Assembly: GCF_030816855.1 (NCBI RefSeq)
Contig: NZ_JAUSYK010000001.1
Coordinates: forward strand, 310,001-374,000
DNA: 64,000 nucleotides
Direction of reading: 5' to 3'
Origin: Arthrobacter sp. B3I4
GTDB lineage: Bacteria > Actinomycetota > Actinomycetes > Actinomycetales > Micrococcaceae
A program made the translations under genes and the position numbers. This document shows positions 1-7,863 of the stretch, piece after piece. Below the pieces are notes generated by a model, which searched no databases, was not told the origin of the DNA, and saw only the letters and a list, made by a program, of their open reading frames with translations. How positions within the stretch are numbered: the stretch's first letter is position 1; each line of letters begins with the position of its first letter.

Positions 1-148
1 CCCAGCCGGCCCGGGCCAGGACCTGCTCCGCGGTGCTGCCGGCCAGCGAGCCGTCCAGGCCCTGCCGGTGCCAGGACCAGGCGCGCAGCCGCTGCCGGGT
101 GAGGCTCTGTGCCGGCGGCAGCTGCACGGTCATGGGCTCGGTCCTCAT
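1..148 (-). CDS. Winged-helix DNA-binding protein, AlkZ/YcaQ-like (partial)
   Basis: This is the first 49 codons of a minus-strand gene that runs off the left edge. The ATG at 148 has a GGAG-type ribosome site about 8 bases upstream; a second in-frame ATG lies five codons later. The visible residues include LTRQRLRAWSWHRQGLDGS and resemble the start of actinobacterial winged-helix proteins of the HTH_42 class, whose best known members are the AlkZ/YcaQ glycosylases. It lies 69 bases downstream of the glycosyltransferase gene on the same strand. That gap holds a 7-bp hairpin (184-203) followed by an AT-rich GATAAT stretch that could be its own promoter. With only the N-terminus visible the function is a guess from similarity. 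Confidence 0.55.
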   Translation of the reverse strand, partial: MRTEPMTVQLPPAQSLTRQRLRAWSWHRQGLDGSLAGSTAEQVLARAGW

Positions 149-217
149 GGGGCCATTCTCCACCCGCAGCTCACACTTATTATCGTTTTCGAGGCTGAAA
201 ACGGTACCTGCTGCCGG

Positions 218-1315
218 TTAGTCGGGTGTACCCGGGGCGGCCAGGCCGAGGATCGCCAGGACTGCGCGCGCGGTCACGTCCCAGCCGGGAAGGTTGTTCC
301 GGGACACCTCGGCGGCGGCCCGCCACTGCCGGCGGAGGTCCGGTTCCGTGAGCCAGCGGCGCAGCAGCGCGGCGAGCGGCTCGGGGTCATCTTCGAGTTC
401 GACGGCGGCACCTGGCAGGTCCGCCGCCCCGGCTGGGGTGCCGGCGGCGAGGGCCTCCGTGGCTCCCGTGCCGCGGCGCACGATCACCGGAACGGCCCGG
501 GCCAAGGATTCGGTGACCACCAGCCCGTATGTTTCGGCCTGCGAAACCAGCAGGCTGAGGTCAGCGGCAGCCCATTCCGCTTCGAGGGCCGCACCGCGGA
601 GTTCGCCCGGTATGCGCACCCGGTCCCACAGGCCCAGGCGTTCGGTTTCGCCGCGGAGCAGGCTGGCGTAGGCCTGGTCGGCGGTATCCGACCCGACAAA
701 TGACGCCGTCCAGGCCAGGTCGGTGAGGGTGGCCAGGGCGCGCAGCAGCAAGTGTTGGCTTTTGTTCGGCAGCAGCGCCGCCACGACCAACAGGTGCGGC
801 GGTTCGGAACCGGCGGCGGGCGGGGCGGGTTCGGTGCCCGGCAGGGCGATCCCGCCGCCGTCCGGAAGGTCCGGCCCGTGCCGCTGTTGCAGGTCCGCCG
901 CGGCCGAGCTGCTGGTGCAGATGACCCCCGCCGCGGCGCGCAGCGCGCGGCGTTCCAGCTCCGGATGGTCAGCCAGCGGCATATGCAGGAGGATCCAGGC
1001 CGGCATCCCGGCGGCCGCGGCCGCTTCCAGCTCTTCCGGCGCTCCGAGTGCCACCAGGCCGTCGACGAGCGTGACCGGTCCGCCGTCGTCGTCGATATCC
1101 GTGAGCAGCACGCCGAGCCGTCGCCGGTCAGCCGGGCTGCCGACCGGCCAGTCGCCGTCGACCGTGCAGGACTCCGTCACCATGCCGAGGTCGGCGAGCG
1201 CGCGGAGAAGGGCGGCGTTGTAGGCGTTGCCGCCGGAATTGTGGCGCACGTTCCCCGGCAGCAGAAGGCGCAGGCCCGCTGTTGCCCCGGCGCTGCTAGA
1301 CGGCGTCGAACTCAA
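218..1315 (-). CDS. GT4-type glycosyltransferase
   Basis: This encodes a two-domain GT-B fold glycosyltransferase of about 365 residues. It opens with the nucleotide-sugar fold motif LRLLLPGNVRHNSGGNAYN. The C-terminal Rossmann domain carries the family 4 signature around SQAETYGLVVTESLARAVP, whose E-x7-E glutamates bind the donor phosphate. Donor and acceptor are unknown. The start is uncertain: the longest frame begins at an ATG at 1393, deep inside the upstream PTPS-like gene, whereas the homology begins near LRLLLPG. I chose the TTG at 1315, which overlaps the upstream stop by about 20 bases; it has no clear ribosome site, so coupling is assumed. It is the last of three tightly packed minus-strand genes (dehydrogenase, PTPS-like, glycosyltransferase). 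Confidence 0.8.
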   Translation of the reverse strand: MSSTPSSSAGATAGLRLLLPGNVRHNSGGNAYNAALLRALADLGMVTESCTVDGDWPVGSPADRRRLGVLLTDIDDDGGPVTLVDGLVALGAPEELEAAAAAGMPAWILLHMPLADHPELERRALRAAAGVICTSSSAAADLQQRHGPDLPDGGGIALPGTEPAPPAAGSEPPHLLVVAALLPNKSQHLLLRALATLTDLAWTASFVGSDTADQAYASLLRGETERLGLWDRVRIPGELRGAALEAEWAAADLSLLVSQAETYGLVVTESLARAVPVIVRRGTGATEALAAGTPAGAADLPGAAVELEDDPEPLAALLRRWLTEPDLRRQWRAAAEVSRNNLPGWDVTARAVLAILGLAAPGTPD

Positions 1316-1694
1316 GGGAATAGCTGGCCCAGGCGTCCGGCGTTTCACGCAGGGTGACGTCAAGGCCGGCGAGCGCCTGACCGTCGTTGCCACTGCGGAT
1401 CTTGCCTGCGACGGCGTCGGCGATGTACTGGGCCAAGGCCTCGGTGGTGCTGAGCCTGCCGGCGAAGTCAGGGTGCTCGTCGAGGTTCTTGTAGTTCAGG
1501 CCCGCAAGGATCGCATCCAGAACGTCGCCGGCCTCGCCTATGTCCAGCACGATCGAATCCTCGTTCAGGGTCGGGCGCCGGAAGGTCACCTCCGTGACGA
1601 AGGTGGCTCCGTGCAGGCCCTGGGCGGGGCCGAAGGCGGGGCGCGGGAGGCTGTGGGCGATCATGAAATTGCGGCGGACGGTCAGGCTGAACAC
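1296..1694 (-). CDS. 6-pyruvoyl-tetrahydropterin synthase / QueD-like protein
   Basis: This is a 132-residue member of the T-fold PTPS/QueD family that starts at a GTG. It keeps the first metal histidine (MIAHS, near residue 14), the LDEHPDF segment equivalent to the family LDH motif, and the C-terminal glutamate (LRETPDA). It departs from true QueD at the second metal site, where the usual HGH is LHGAT, and no cysteine matches the catalytic one. It therefore probably belongs to the divergent actinobacterial branch found beside dehydrogenases and glycosyltransferases rather than making carboxytetrahydropterin for queuosine. The start lies 3 bases from the dehydrogenase stop, and the 3' end overlaps the glycosyltransferase. 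The substrate is unknown. Confidence 0.8.
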   Translation of the reverse strand: MFSLTVRRNFMIAHSLPRPAFGPAQGLHGATFVTEVTFRRPTLNEDSIVLDIGEAGDVLDAILAGLNYKNLDEHPDFAGRLSTTEALAQYIADAVAGKIRSGNDGQALAGLDVTLRETPDAWASYSLEFDAV

Positions 1695-1697
1695 GGA

Positions 1698-2714
1698 TTA
1701 CCTCGGGGTTTCTGTTGCGGGCGTGCTGGCGGGGTATTCAATGACGTGGCAGAGCGCGTCGAGGGTGCCGTCGGAGAGTCGCTGGACGACGTCGGGAAGT
1801 TCGTTGAAGCCGGACGTGCCGGTGAGGAAGGAGTCGAAGACGGGGTCGCTGAGCAGGGCGACGGCGATGTCCAGCCGGTCGGCGTTGGTGCGGCGGTGCC
1901 GCCGGGCGCGGGCGACGACGCCCACCTGGCTGGCGCGGATGGACAGCCGGCGCGCGTGGAAGTCCTCACCGAGCGGCAGGGTGATCTGCCGGTCTGCGTA
2001 CCAGGACATCTCGATGATGTCGCCTTCGTCGCCCACCAGTTGCAGGGCCCGTTCCAGCCCGGCCTCCGAGGCGGAGCAGTGGATCACGATGTCGCAGTCC
2101 CCCAGGGCGTCGTCGGGGTGGCTGAACTCCACGCCCAGGGTGTCAGCGAACGCCTGCTTGGCGGGGTCGATGTCGATCAGCTGCAGCCGGCCCAGCGGGA
2201 AGGTTCCGAGGAGCTTCGCGACCATGCCGCCCACCAGCCCGGCGCCGATCACGGCCACCCGGTCACCGAGGCGAGGCCCGGCCTCCCACAGGCCGTTGAC
2301 CGCAGTTTCCACCGTGCCGGTGAGCACGGCACGGCGGGCGGGCACGGTGTCCGGAACCAGCGTGAGGGACTCGACCGGGACGATGTAGCGGTCCTGGTGC
2401 GGGTGCAGGCAAAAGACGGTTTTGCCTTGCCATTCCGCGGGGCCGGCCTCGACGACGCCGACCGAGAGGTAGCCGAACTTCACCGGAGACGGGAACGTGC
2501 CCTCCTGGTGGGGCGCGGCCATTTCCTTCGCCACGCATTCCGGGACGCGGGCGTTGTGCACGACCATCTCGGTGCCCTTGCTGATGCCGGAGTAGAGCGA
2601 CCGCACCAAAGCCTCACCTGGTCCGGGCGCCGGCAGTTCCTCGCGGCGGAGCTCGCCCTGTTCCGGGCCGACGGTCCAATATGCGATTGCGGTTGTCGCG
2701 TTCAAGTTGCTCAT
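1698..2714 (-). CDS. Zinc-type MDR alcohol dehydrogenase family protein
   Basis: This is a medium-chain dehydrogenase/reductase of about 338 residues. The N-terminal GroES-like part carries YSGISKGTEM. The NAD(P)-binding Rossmann part contains VAVIGAGLVGGMVAKLLG and the acidic strand end LIDIDP. Classical zinc alcohol dehydrogenases have a catalytic cysteine where this protein has serine (SGISKGTE), so it belongs with the BchC-like branch and the zinc chemistry is doubtful. The start is taken at the ATG at 2714 (MSNLNATTAIAYW) because the 31 extra residues of the longer frame do not look like the family. It is the first gene of the three-gene cassette and is probably transcribed from the gap before the tRNA gene. 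Confidence 0.82.
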   Translation of the reverse strand: MSNLNATTAIAYWTVGPEQGELRREELPAPGPGEALVRSLYSGISKGTEMVVHNARVPECVAKEMAAPHQEGTFPSPVKFGYLSVGVVEAGPAEWQGKTVFCLHPHQDRYIVPVESLTLVPDTVPARRAVLTGTVETAVNGLWEAGPRLGDRVAVIGAGLVGGMVAKLLGTFPLGRLQLIDIDPAKQAFADTLGVEFSHPDDALGDCDIVIHCSASEAGLERALQLVGDEGDIIEMSWYADRQITLPLGEDFHARRLSIRASQVGVVARARRHRRTNADRLDIAVALLSDPVFDSFLTGTSGFNELPDVVQRLSDGTLDALCHVIEYPASTPATETPR

Positions 2715-2850
2715 CTTACTTACGAATCTAATGCGGTAGGTGGCCGGGGGAAAGCTGCCGGGCCCAGGCAGCGCGTTTCGCTCGCCTCCGGGCGGCTCCG
2801 CGGGCACCGTTTTGGGGTTGGGCGCCTTGCTCCGGTACCCTAGTCAGGTT

Positions 2851-2940
2851 GGTGACGTGTCCGAGCGGCCGAAGGTGCAACACTCGAAATGTTGTTTGGT
2901 GTAAAAGCCAACGTGGGTTCAAATCCCACCGTCACCGCCA
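2851..2940 (+). tRNA. tRNA-Ser (anticodon CGA)
   Basis: This is a 90-nt tRNA with an encoded CCA end. The acceptor stem GGTGACG pairs with CGTCACC, followed by G and CCA (2938-2940). The anticodon stem CAACA/TGTTG encloses the loop CTCGAAA with CGA at 2885-2887. The long variable arm (GGTGTAAAAGCCAAC) marks it as a class II tRNA, and the T arm GTGGGTTCAAATCCCAC is complete. It reads UCG codons. A strong hairpin follows directly. Confidence 0.97.
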
Positions 2941-2947
2941 CGTAGCG

Positions 2948-2990
2948 AGGCCCGTGGTTCCCTTTATTTACAAGGGAACTAGGGGCCTTT
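2948..2990 (+). terminator. Terminator after tRNA-Ser
   Basis: GTTCCCTT (2957-2964) pairs perfectly with AAGGGAAC (2972-2979) across the 7-base loop TATTTAC. An outer AGGCCC/GGGCCT pairing (2948-2953 with 2983-2988) extends the stem, and a T-rich stretch follows. This fits an intrinsic terminator for the tRNA transcript. Confidence 0.75.
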
Positions 2991-3190
2991 GCTTTGCCCA
3001 GCCGGGACCGGTTGGCAAAGAATTGGGAAATTTCCGGCCATCTGTTGCAGTCAGGCTGGCCGCTTTTCGGGACCGCCCCCATCATCGAACGCCTCAACAC
3101 ACATATCGCCGCCGTCGGGCACAAAACTGCCTCCCAGGACGTTCTACTCAGTGCCGAACGGCATCACCCAGAGAAAAGAGCAGCTACACC

Positions 3191-3493
3191 TTGGCAACCG
3201 ACTATGACGAAGTACGCCCCGACGTCGCGGAATCCCGCAACGCGTCCCTTGAGGCCCTGAAGTCCGCCAACAGCCCCGACGCCCGCAGCGTCGTCCTCGA
3301 ACTCGACGAAGCCGACACCGTCGATGGCGTGGAACTGCCCGGCGCTGACCTCTCCGGCGAGGAACTGATCATCCAGGTCATACCGCAGGCCGCAGACGAA
3401 TTCACCTGCTACTCCTGCTTCCTCGTCCGCCACCGCTCCCAGCTCGCGCGGGAGAAAAACGGCCATGCCTACTGCACCGAATGTGAAAGCTAA
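3191..3493 (+). CDS. DUF4193 zinc-ribbon protein
   Basis: This 100-residue acidic protein starts at a TTG, and the N-terminus LATDYDEVRPDVAESRNASLE matches the usual start of the family. The C-terminus has two CxxC pairs, TCYSC and YCTEC, which would bind one zinc. DUF4193 proteins are widespread in actinobacteria and have no established role. Normally the gene sits in a core locus; here it stands alone between tRNA-Ser and accessory genes, so it may be a second copy. An AGAAAAGAG stretch upstream is only a moderate ribosome site. Two weak spots are the non-standard start and the isolated setting, but the zinc-ribbon end is clear. Confidence 0.82.
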   Translation: MATDYDEVRPDVAESRNASLEALKSANSPDARSVVLELDEADTVDGVELPGADLSGEELIIQVIPQAADEFTCYSCFLVRHRSQLAREKNGHAYCTECES

Positions 3494-3759
3494 CAACAGA
3501 CCCTGACCTGCGCTTAAGCAGGAAGGTGCTACCCGGCCGCCGACAAATACCGGTCTGACGACCCGCATCAACCGCGGTGTCCTGCGCGGTCACCATTGAG
3601 CGGGACGCCTGACCTTGCTATAGCACGTGAAGTTGTCGTCTGTCCGCGGAGCATGCCGCCCGCATCTCAGGGAAGTCGGAACCAAAGCTGCCACGAAACC
3701 GCCAACAGGGAATTACTGCCACCCTCCGACACTCCGGCAAAATGCACTGGAGGCATACT

Positions 3760-4209
3760 GTGAACATGAAATTCACAACAACCATCCTGGGCAGCGGCAA
3801 CAAGGCCGGCATCGAAGTCCCAGAAGATGTCGTCACCGCTCTGGGTGCAGGCCGGAGGCCGCCGGTCGTCGTCACCGTAAACGGAACAAGCTACCGCAGC
3901 AGCATCGCGGTGATGGGCGGCCGCAACATGATCGGCGTCAGCGCAGCCAACCGGGAGCTGACCGGCGCATCCGCCGGGGACACAGTTGAGGTCGATCTCG
4001 AGCTGGACAGCGAGCCGCGCGTCGTTGCCGTCCCCGATGACCTTGCCGCCGCCTTGGAGTTGGAGCCCAAAGCGAAAGCGTTCTTCGCGACGCTGAATTA
4101 CAGCAGCCAGCGGCGCTACGTTGAACCGCTCGCAGCCGCAAAGACCGCAGAGACCCGCTCCCGTCGGGTCGCCAAGGTGGTGACCGAGCTTTTGGCAGGA
4201 CGCAGGTAG
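3760..4209 (+). CDS. DUF1905 / YdeI-type small protein
   Basis: The protein of about 149 residues has an N-terminal barrel-like DUF1905 region (KFTTTILGSGNKAGIEVPED to VEVDLEL) followed by a helical bacteriocin-protection/YdeI-type tail (FFATLNYSSQRRYVE). The family has no proven reaction. I place the start at the GTG at 3760: GGAGG at 3749-3753 lies 6 bases upstream of it, against 12 bases for the next ATG at 3766. It is monocistronic. A second, unrelated YdeI-type gene lies near 39 kb. Confidence 0.8.
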   Translation: MNMKFTTTILGSGNKAGIEVPEDVVTALGAGRRPPVVVTVNGTSYRSSIAVMGGRNMIGVSAANRELTGASAGDTVEVDLELDSEPRVVAVPDDLAAALELEPKAKAFFATLNYSSQRRYVEPLAAAKTAETRSRRVAKVVTELLAGRR

Positions 4210-4482
4210 CCCTCCATCGCCGGGGTCCGCGTACCGCTCTCCCGCGGAATAAAACCAAGGGCTTGGCGAGACGCCGGCGAGTCAACTGAACAGCCGCTCG
4301 ACGCCGTTTCCCAGACTCGCAGCTAGTAGCTGGCCACGGCTACACGGGGTCGCGGCATAACCAGCGCCCACCGCCAGATTCAAAGCCGCTGTTTCGGCAT
4401 CCGTTCGTCACGGCAGACCGGAGCAGCGGGCCACGACAACCGCCGCACCGGGTAGGCACAACGACCTGCTTAGACTGGCGCA

Positions 4483-4971
4483 ATGACAACGCCCACGAGG
4501 ACCGGGTTCAGCCGCGCGCTGGTGTGGATGGCCGGCGCCGCTGGGATGCTGCATGCTGCCGCCAGCCTCTACTGGGCACTCGGCGGCCAGTGGCTGCTGG
4601 CGACAGTGGGACAGTGGGCGTTGGACCTCTCCGTCGAGGCACCTCTGGCCGCGGGCCTGGCCCTCGGTTTCGTCGCACTGGTCAAGGTCCTGGCCGCGGC
4701 CATCCCCATCGGCGTCGCTTACGGCCGGATTCCCGGGGCGAGGTTCTGGCGCGCAGTCAGCTGGACCGGTGGGCTGCTGCTGATCGCATACGGCGGAACC
4801 AATACGATCGTGAGCGGCGCGGTACTCGCCGGGCTGATCCAACCGGAGGGCGGTTACGATCCCGCGAGCATAACGGGGCACGCGTTGCTCTGGGATCCGC
4901 TGTTCTTCGCCTGGGGCGCCGCTCTCATCCTCGCACTGTGGTTCTCACGCCCGGTACGGGCCCGTGCCTGA
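4483..4971 (+). CDS. DUF3995-like four-helix membrane protein
   Basis: This integral membrane protein of 162 residues shows about four hydrophobic segments: residues 10-30, 50-75, 85-115 and 135-155. The motif HAAASLYWALGG in the first helix is typical of DUF3995 proteins, which are small membrane proteins of unknown role. The start ATG is followed by a short basic N-terminus. No partner gene is adjacent, and the 272 bases upstream hold no other gene that I can support. Confidence 0.72.
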   Translation: MTTPTRTGFSRALVWMAGAAGMLHAAASLYWALGGQWLLATVGQWALDLSVEAPLAAGLALGFVALVKVLAAAIPIGVAYGRIPGARFWRAVSWTGGLLLIAYGGTNTIVSGAVLAGLIQPEGGYDPASITGHALLWDPLFFAWGAALILALWFSRPVRARA

Positions 4972-5291
4972 AAATCCGCGCCATCAAAACACCTTACCGG
5001 AGGGGCTACGCTCCCGGACAAGGCGCTGAACCAACCAGAGCACCCAAACGGGCTTCACTGGCCAATGCGGAGGTCCTAGTCCGCCAAGGCCGGCAGCGCG
5101 CGCCGGGCAACGGCCCGGGCAGGTGACCGGTTCCGGCAGAGCGCTCGCGGCATCCTCAGCCGCATCATCACCAACGGCCGGCTCGTGGGGCTGGGGGCGG
5201 CGGGCCAGTCCGGCGGCGGCCGGTCCGGTACGTCGGCTGCCGCGGGGGCGGCGGACCCGGTAACGGCGGCCGGCCTTGCTACATTGAAGCG
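4972..5291. other. 320-bp intergenic region without a supported gene
   Basis: Reading frames cross this stretch, but none shows family similarity or a believable start. It is GC-rich with short palindromic patches such as CGCCGGGCAACGGCCCGGG. I see no tRNA, terminator with a T-run, or repeat shared with the rest of the window. It presumably holds the end of the DUF3995-like transcript and the promoter of the lipoprotein gene. Confidence 0.5.
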
Positions 5292-6482
5292 GTGAAGTTC
5301 CTGGCCCGGCTGGCAGACGCCGCCGTACTTTGCGTTGCCGTTCTTGCCCTAAGCGGCTGCGCCCCCATCGCCCAGTCCCCAGCGGATACAGCACCGGCCT
5401 GCATTCCTGCCGGCAGGGCGGACCTCGTACCCGCATCGGGAATCCTGTCCGGCGTAAACCTTGACTGGGAGCACGAGCGGCTCGATCAGTTCAGCGAGAA
5501 CCTGGGCCACCGCCCGGCTGTTGCGGTCAGTTTTGTCCCCTTCCCTCTGACGGCGACCGATCACGCCAACCTCGACGGCGCAGTCGCCCAGGTTCGCCAC
5601 AACGGCGGCATCCTTCTCCTGACCCTGGAACCGCACCAAGGCCTGAAGGCCGTAACCGCGGACACAGCTGACGAGTTCGCGGCGACACTGGCCAAATACA
5701 ACAATGCCGGAATCCCCGTCATCGTGCGCTTCGCGCACGAAATGAACGGATCCTGGTACGAGTGGGGCCAGCAACCCGCCGCGTACAAGACGGCCTTCCA
5801 TACCATTGCCAACGCGATCCACCACAAAGCACCCGGAAGCGCCACCATGTGGGCACCCAATTACGGAGGAGGCTACCCCTTCACCGGAGGCCACTTCGCA
5901 GCAGCCCCCGGAAGCGGGGACTTCACCGCCCTCGACACGAACCAGGACGGCGCGCTCACCATGGCCGACGACTCCTACGCCCCTTACTACCCCGGCGATG
6001 ACGCCGTGGACTGGGTAGGCATGTCCCTCTACCACTGGGGAAACACCTACCCCTGGGGAGCAAACGTCCGCCCCGAAGACGGCAAATTCCTCCAACAACT
6101 CACCGGCACCTACAACGGCGCCGGCGGCAACGACCTCGACGTGCCCGACTTCTACACCGAGTACGGCGCCGGACGCGGCAAACCCGTCGCGATCCCCGAA
6201 ACGGCCGCCCTCTACGCCACCAGCGCCGCGGAGACAGGCGCCAACGAACTAGACCTCAAGTCCGCATGGTGGAAGCAACTGTTCGACCCGGCAATCCCGC
6301 AGCGCTACCCCCAACTGAAAATGATCAACTGGTTCGAATGGAACAAGACGGAAACCGAAGTCAAAGGAACCGTCGACTGGCGCGCAGCCGGCTCCCCCGA
6401 GACCCGCCAGGCCTACGTCAACGCCCTCCCCTCCTGGTTCACCTTCGCCGGGCCAACCCTCAACTGCAACCCCGCCCCATAA
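5292..6482 (+). CDS. GH26-type glycosidase lipoprotein
   Basis: This secreted lipoprotein of 396 residues starts at a GTG. A hydrophobic signal ends in the lipobox ALSGC, so it is probably anchored outside the membrane. The catalytic domain resembles glycoside hydrolase family 26 (beta-mannanase type): VIVRFAHEMNGSWYEWG carries the presumed acid/base glutamate, VDWVGMSLYHWG follows, and the nucleophile is likely the glutamate in VAIPETAAL. Between them lies DTNQDGALTMADD, an EF-hand-like calcium loop near residue 217. Substrate is not known; mannan or a related beta-glycan is a guess. A loose hairpin (CTGGAC at 6492, GTCCAG at 6519) follows the stop. Confidence 0.82.
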   Translation: MKFLARLADAAVLCVAVLALSGCAPIAQSPADTAPACIPAGRADLVPASGILSGVNLDWEHERLDQFSENLGHRPAVAVSFVPFPLTATDHANLDGAVAQVRHNGGILLLTLEPHQGLKAVTADTADEFAATLAKYNNAGIPVIVRFAHEMNGSWYEWGQQPAAYKTAFHTIANAIHHKAPGSATMWAPNYGGGYPFTGGHFAAAPGSGDFTALDTNQDGALTMADDSYAPYYPGDDAVDWVGMSLYHWGNTYPWGANVRPEDGKFLQQLTGTYNGAGGNDLDVPDFYTEYGAGRGKPVAIPETAALYATSAAETGANELDLKSAWWKQLFDPAIPQRYPQLKMINWFEWNKTETEVKGTVDWRAAGSPETRQAYVNALPSWFTFAGPTLNCNPAP

Positions 6483-6710
6483 CACCGGCCGCTGGACTTG
6501 CTTCAAGCAGCAACGAGGGTCCAGTGGAACCGGCCCAGCCAACCGCATCGTCCGAAGGGAAGACAGACGTCACGCTCGTACCGTAAGTAGCCCCCATAGA
6601 GGTTGATTCCCTGCGGCCAGCGGGACCAGGCCAGCCACCGGCTCTACTTCCCGCTGGAAAGTCAGCGAGGCCGACCTGCCGAGCCCACGAATCGGCTCTG
6701 TTTTCGACCA

Positions 6711-7169
6711 TCACTCACGTTTCGAGCAATTCTTGCCCAGCGCTGCCCAAGCCTGGAACCCGCCAATCAGGTCGGTCGCCTGGGTCAGCCCGAGCCGCTG
6801 CAGGGTGCGTGCAGCGAGGCTGGAGCTATAGCCCTCGTTGCAGACGATCACGATCCGCCGGCCAAAATCGTCAGCGATCGGAAGCCGGTGGGGGCTCGAA
6901 GGGTCGAGCCGCCACTCGAGAACGTTTCGATCAATGACGACGGCTCCCGGAAGGTCTCCGTCGCGATCGCGCTGACCGATCGGACGAGTGTCAACAACGA
7001 GGGCCCCCGCTGCTCTCTCCCGCTCAAGATCCGAAGCATGTACACGCTTTAGCCCGATTCGGCTTTCACGTAATAACTGGTCGATTGTTAGAGGCCCCCG
7101 CGCGTCGTCCGGATTCACACCGGGCTGGCGCCCCACGGAGCGATCGTCGGATGTTGAACTTTCCTTCAC
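6711..7169 (-). CDS. Rhodanese-like domain protein
   Basis: This is a single-domain rhodanese-type protein of about 152 residues. The active-site loop is CNEGYSSSLAA with the catalytic cysteine in place, VVDTRP is the family motif early in the domain, and GGFQAW is the C-terminal motif. Such proteins move sulfur or sense it. I prefer the GTG at 7169 because AGAGGAA sits just upstream at good spacing; the longer ATG at 7226 lacks this. It is convergent with the lipoprotein gene and divergent from the broken VOC gene. Its codon use looks less GC-biased at third positions than the neighbours, a possible sign of transfer. Confidence 0.82.
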   Translation of the reverse strand: MKESSTSDDRSVGRQPGVNPDDARGPLTIDQLLRESRIGLKRVHASDLERERAAGALVVDTRPIGQRDRDGDLPGAVVIDRNVLEWRLDPSSPHRLPIADDFGRRIVIVCNEGYSSSLAARTLQRLGLTQATDLIGGFQAWAALGKNCSKRE

Positions 7170-7394
7170 CGTGTTCCTCTTCGTTGCTGCTGCTCGGTCG
7201 TTCCACCATGACGCAATCCGATCCAAGATTGGGAGTCAGTTCCAAGGCTATGGACGGCGTCAAATCGGGGACGCGCTCACATCAAACCTCCAGATTGGGC
7301 TCCACCTCTGCCACCGGGAGTCTCGAATCAACTGCAAAGTCGCCGTAGACTCCGTCCCATACAGCCCTCAACCGATCACGCGGAGGTACGGCCG

Positions 7395-7834
7395 ATGACA
7401 CAAGTTCTGCGGTTCGACCACGTTGGCGTCACCGTTCAGGACCTCGATACGGTGACGGCGTTCTTCATCGGCCTTGGACTCGAGATCGAAGGCGGACCTT
7501 TGTCGAGGGCGAGTTTATCGACACGGTCATTGCTATCCCGGACTCCCGCACCGAGATCGTCATGCTGCGCGCGCCCGGCGGAGGGGCAAGCGTGGAGCTT
7601 TCCAGCTTCGTCCGGCCCGCCTCCACTCCCGGATCGCCGGCAGCGATGGCAAATGAATTAGGCCTGCGCAGCTTGGCCTTCGAAGTCAGCGATCTGCAGG
7701 CCCACGTCGACCGGTTGGCCGCGGAAGGGTACGGGTTGGTCGGCGGCGTCGGCCGGTATGAGGATGTCTGGCAGATGGCTTACGTGCGGGGTCCCGAAGG
7801 GATCATCGTGGCGTTGGCTGAGCGGATCAGCTGA
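7395..7834 (+). pseudogene. VOC/glyoxalase family gene broken by a frameshift
   Basis: The first frame opens well, with GGAGG 8 bases before the ATG, and reads MTQVLRFDHVGVTVQDLD to LGLEIEG. After 7493 the family sequence continues in another frame (TFVEGEFIDTVIAIPDSRTE, then MANELGLRSLAFEVSD and YVRGPEGIIVALAERI to 7834). One missing base near 7493, where GGCGGACC could be restored to GGCCGGACC, explains the break. The intact product would be a vicinal-oxygen-chelate protein of about 146 residues. It may be a true pseudogene or a sequencing error; the rest of the frame is undamaged. Confidence 0.85.
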
Positions 7835-7863
7835 ACCCCCTGCCAGCACGGCCGCCGCGGGCG

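Noticed and set aside
1296..1694. Queuosine biosynthesis role for the QueD-like gene
   Set aside because: The metal-binding HGH and the catalytic cysteine are missing, and no other preQ0 gene is adjacent.
1227..2843. 538-codon plus-strand frame over the dehydrogenase
   Set aside because: It mirrors a minus-strand gene with clear MDR motifs; long antisense frames are expected at this GC content and this one shows no family likeness.
4972..5291. Gene remnant in the gap before the GH26-type gene
   Set aside because: Translations in all frames gave low-complexity Gly/Ala-rich strings without family match.
2941..7400. Attachment-site duplicate of the tRNA-Ser 3' end
   Set aside because: No second copy of the T-arm/acceptor sequence was seen downstream, and no integrase gene is present.
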